This document shows positions 63,047 through 64,000 of a DNA stretch of 64,000 nt, piece by piece. Position numbers and translations under genes: made by a program. A model generated the notes under the pieces. That model made no database searches. It had not been told where the DNA came from and saw nothing but the letters and a program-made list of their open reading frames with translations. This stretch comes from Stutzerimonas kunmingensis (GTDB taxonomy: Bacteria; Pseudomonadota; Gammaproteobacteria; Pseudomonadales; Pseudomonadaceae). Numbering within the stretch: the first letter of the stretch is position 1; the number at the start of each line of letters is the position of its first letter. The stretch covers positions 3,348,001-3,412,000 of the forward strand of contig NZ_CP090366.1 in NCBI RefSeq assembly GCF_021432085.1, in the 5' to 3' direction.

Positions 63047-63149
63047 CCAGTGGGCGACCCCATTCGCCATCGAACCCGACCGGGGCGATGAATACGCCCC
63101 GACAACAGCAGCCATCGTGGGCTGCTGACCGAACCCGAGGAGATCAACC

Positions 63150-63383
63150 ATGCCCGTCGCCACCCACCGTTCCGCCGTTCCGGTCATCGTGGACGAAGAA
63201 AAATGCATCGCCGAAAAGGGTTGCCGTGTCTGCATCGACGTCTGCCCGCTGGACGTCCTGTGGATCAACCCGGACACCGGCAAGGCGCACATGAAGTACG
63301 ACGAATGCTGGTACTGCATGCCCTGCGAGGCGGACTGCCCGACCGATGCGGTGAAAGTGAACATTCCCTATCTGCTGAGCTGA
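63150..63383 (+). CDS. AprB-like 2[4Fe-4S] ferredoxin
   Basis: The 77-residue protein has two cluster motifs, Cys19-x5-Cys25-x2-Cys28-x3-Cys32 and Cys53-x2-Cys56-x2-Cys59-x3-Cys63, with CP after the last Cys of each. The spacing and EKCIAEKGCRVCIDVCPLDV are like the N-terminal part of APS reductase beta, but its C-terminal tail is absent. It should pass electrons to or from the flavoprotein encoded 104 bp upstream. AGGAGATCAACC precedes the start. Confidence 0.88.
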   Translation: MPVATHRSAVPVIVDEEKCIAEKGCRVCIDVCPLDVLWINPDTGKAHMKYDECWYCMPCEADCPTDAVKVNIPYLLS

Positions 63384-63393
63384 GGGCCGACCG

Positions 63394-64000
63394 ATGAAAA
63401 CCTACGACGACCCACTGCTGCAGGACATCGCCACCAACCTGACCTCGAGCGACCCCGGCATCCGCCGCGTGGCCGTGCTCGAGCTGGTCGACAGCGGCGA
63501 ACCGGAAGCCGCCGAACTGCTGATCCTGGCGCTGAACGACCCGGACCCGTCGGTGCGCCAGGAGGCGGCCAAGGTGGTCGACGAGTTCGACGCCGCCGAC
63601 ATCGCCGACGCTCTGATCGCCGCACTGCAGGACAGCGACGAGGTGGTGCGCAACGCCGCCGCCCACGCGCTGGCGGACCTCAAGGACCCCGCCGCCGCGC
63701 TGCCGCTGCTCGAAGCCTTGGCCGGCAGCGACGATCCCTTCGTCGTCGCCGGCATCCTCCGAGCGCTCAAGCCGCTGCGCCATCCACAGGCGCAGGCGCC
63801 GGCCCTGGCGCGGATGCAACATCCCGACCCGGGCGTGCGCCGCGAAGCGGTGGCGGTGATCGGCTGGCTCAAGCAGCCGGCGAATCTGCCGGCGCTGATC
63901 GAGCGGGCGCAGCACGACGACGATGCCGACGTCCGCCGCGCCGCCACTGGCGCGCTGGTCTATGCCGCGCCCGAGCAGGTCGGCCCGGCGCTGATCGGCA
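63394..64000 (+). CDS. HEAT-repeat protein, partial
   Basis: The gene runs off the right edge; 202 residues are visible, starting MKTYDDPLLQDIATNLTSSD. It consists of tandem helix pairs about 31 residues apart with the pattern DPDPSVRQEAAKVV, DSDEVVRNAAAHAL, HPDPGVRREAVAVI and DDDADVRRAATGAL, a HEAT/PBS-lyase type. Such proteins act as scaffolds. It starts 10 bp after the ferredoxin gene and looks to be in the same operon, so it may hold the flavoprotein-ferredoxin complex. Confidence 0.85.
   Translation, partial: MKTYDDPLLQDIATNLTSSDPGIRRVAVLELVDSGEPEAAELLILALNDPDPSVRQEAAKVVDEFDAADIADALIAALQDSDEVVRNAAAHALADLKDPAAALPLLEALAGSDDPFVVAGILRALKPLRHPQAQAPALARMQHPDPGVRREAVAVIGWLKQPANLPALIERAQHDDDADVRRAATGALVYAAPEQVGPALIG

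Noticed and set aside
61310-63383. Dissimilatory sulfate reduction/sulfur oxidation APS reductase
   Set aside because: No sat, dsr or qmo genes are nearby, the proteins are shorter, and an organic-anion type importer is linked; kept as AprAB-like only.

Overview
This window is chromosomal DNA of a high-GC gammaproteobacterium, most probably of the Stutzerimonas (Pseudomonas stutzeri) group. The evidence is the pseudomonad gene content and the dense, short-spaced operons. A tsdBA thiosulfate/tetrathionate pair, an acetoin/2,3-butanediol operon and a Pseudomonas-type csg operon also point that way. No rRNA, tRNA or CRISPR array was found. All assignments come from reading the sequence; no database search was possible.

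Layout. 1-7.1 kb is housekeeping: the 3' end of purN, two envelope proteins, dapC, three small genes, an ArsC/Spx-like protein, dapD and the csdA-csdE sulfur-transfer pair. 7.1-20.5 kb holds a FabH-like ketosynthase, tsdBA, several small conserved proteins, ybaK, glpD, metE with its activator metR, an ExoD-like protein, an SDR enzyme, a VOC protein and a LysE exporter. 20.7-25.1 kb is a complete curli-type functional amyloid locus (csgD-E-F-G, then csgB-csgA) with a very large CsgA of about 18 repeats. 25.4-29.4 kb has a Tsx-like channel, TetR and LysR regulators, a retropepsin-like protein and a DUF305 protein. 29.6-38.5 kb is an iron-siderophore uptake locus (MFS, TonB receptor, two FecCD permeases, ATPase, binding protein). 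It looks damaged: the MFS gene has a -1 frameshift and the ATPase gene is split by an IS1182-like element.

38.5-44.3 kb carries an rRNA methyltransferase-like gene, a zinc-less MDR-type reductase, an exported SGNH/SASA-like esterase and a divergent sigma-54 activator of the AcoR type. A sigma-54 promoter and repeated upstream sites precede a nine-gene operon (44.7-51.7 kb). The operon encodes a Tat-exported small subunit plus a GMC flavoprotein, the acetoin dehydrogenase E1 alpha and beta subunits, butanediol dehydrogenase, an E2 split into two proteins and a lipoate ligase. An IS30-family element truncates whatever followed. Then come a lower-GC PQQ-haem alcohol dehydrogenase and a frameshifted OprB-like porin.

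57.3 kb to the right edge is the least explained part. It has a NrtA/SsuA-type ABC importer whose binding protein has a 100-residue C-terminal extension, a GntR/UTRA regulator, an AprA-like flavoprotein, an 8-cysteine AprB-like ferredoxin and a HEAT-repeat protein running off the window. Together these look like an importer coupled to a cytoplasmic flavin/iron-sulfur redox enzyme of unknown substrate. This is my leading candidate for an undescribed system.
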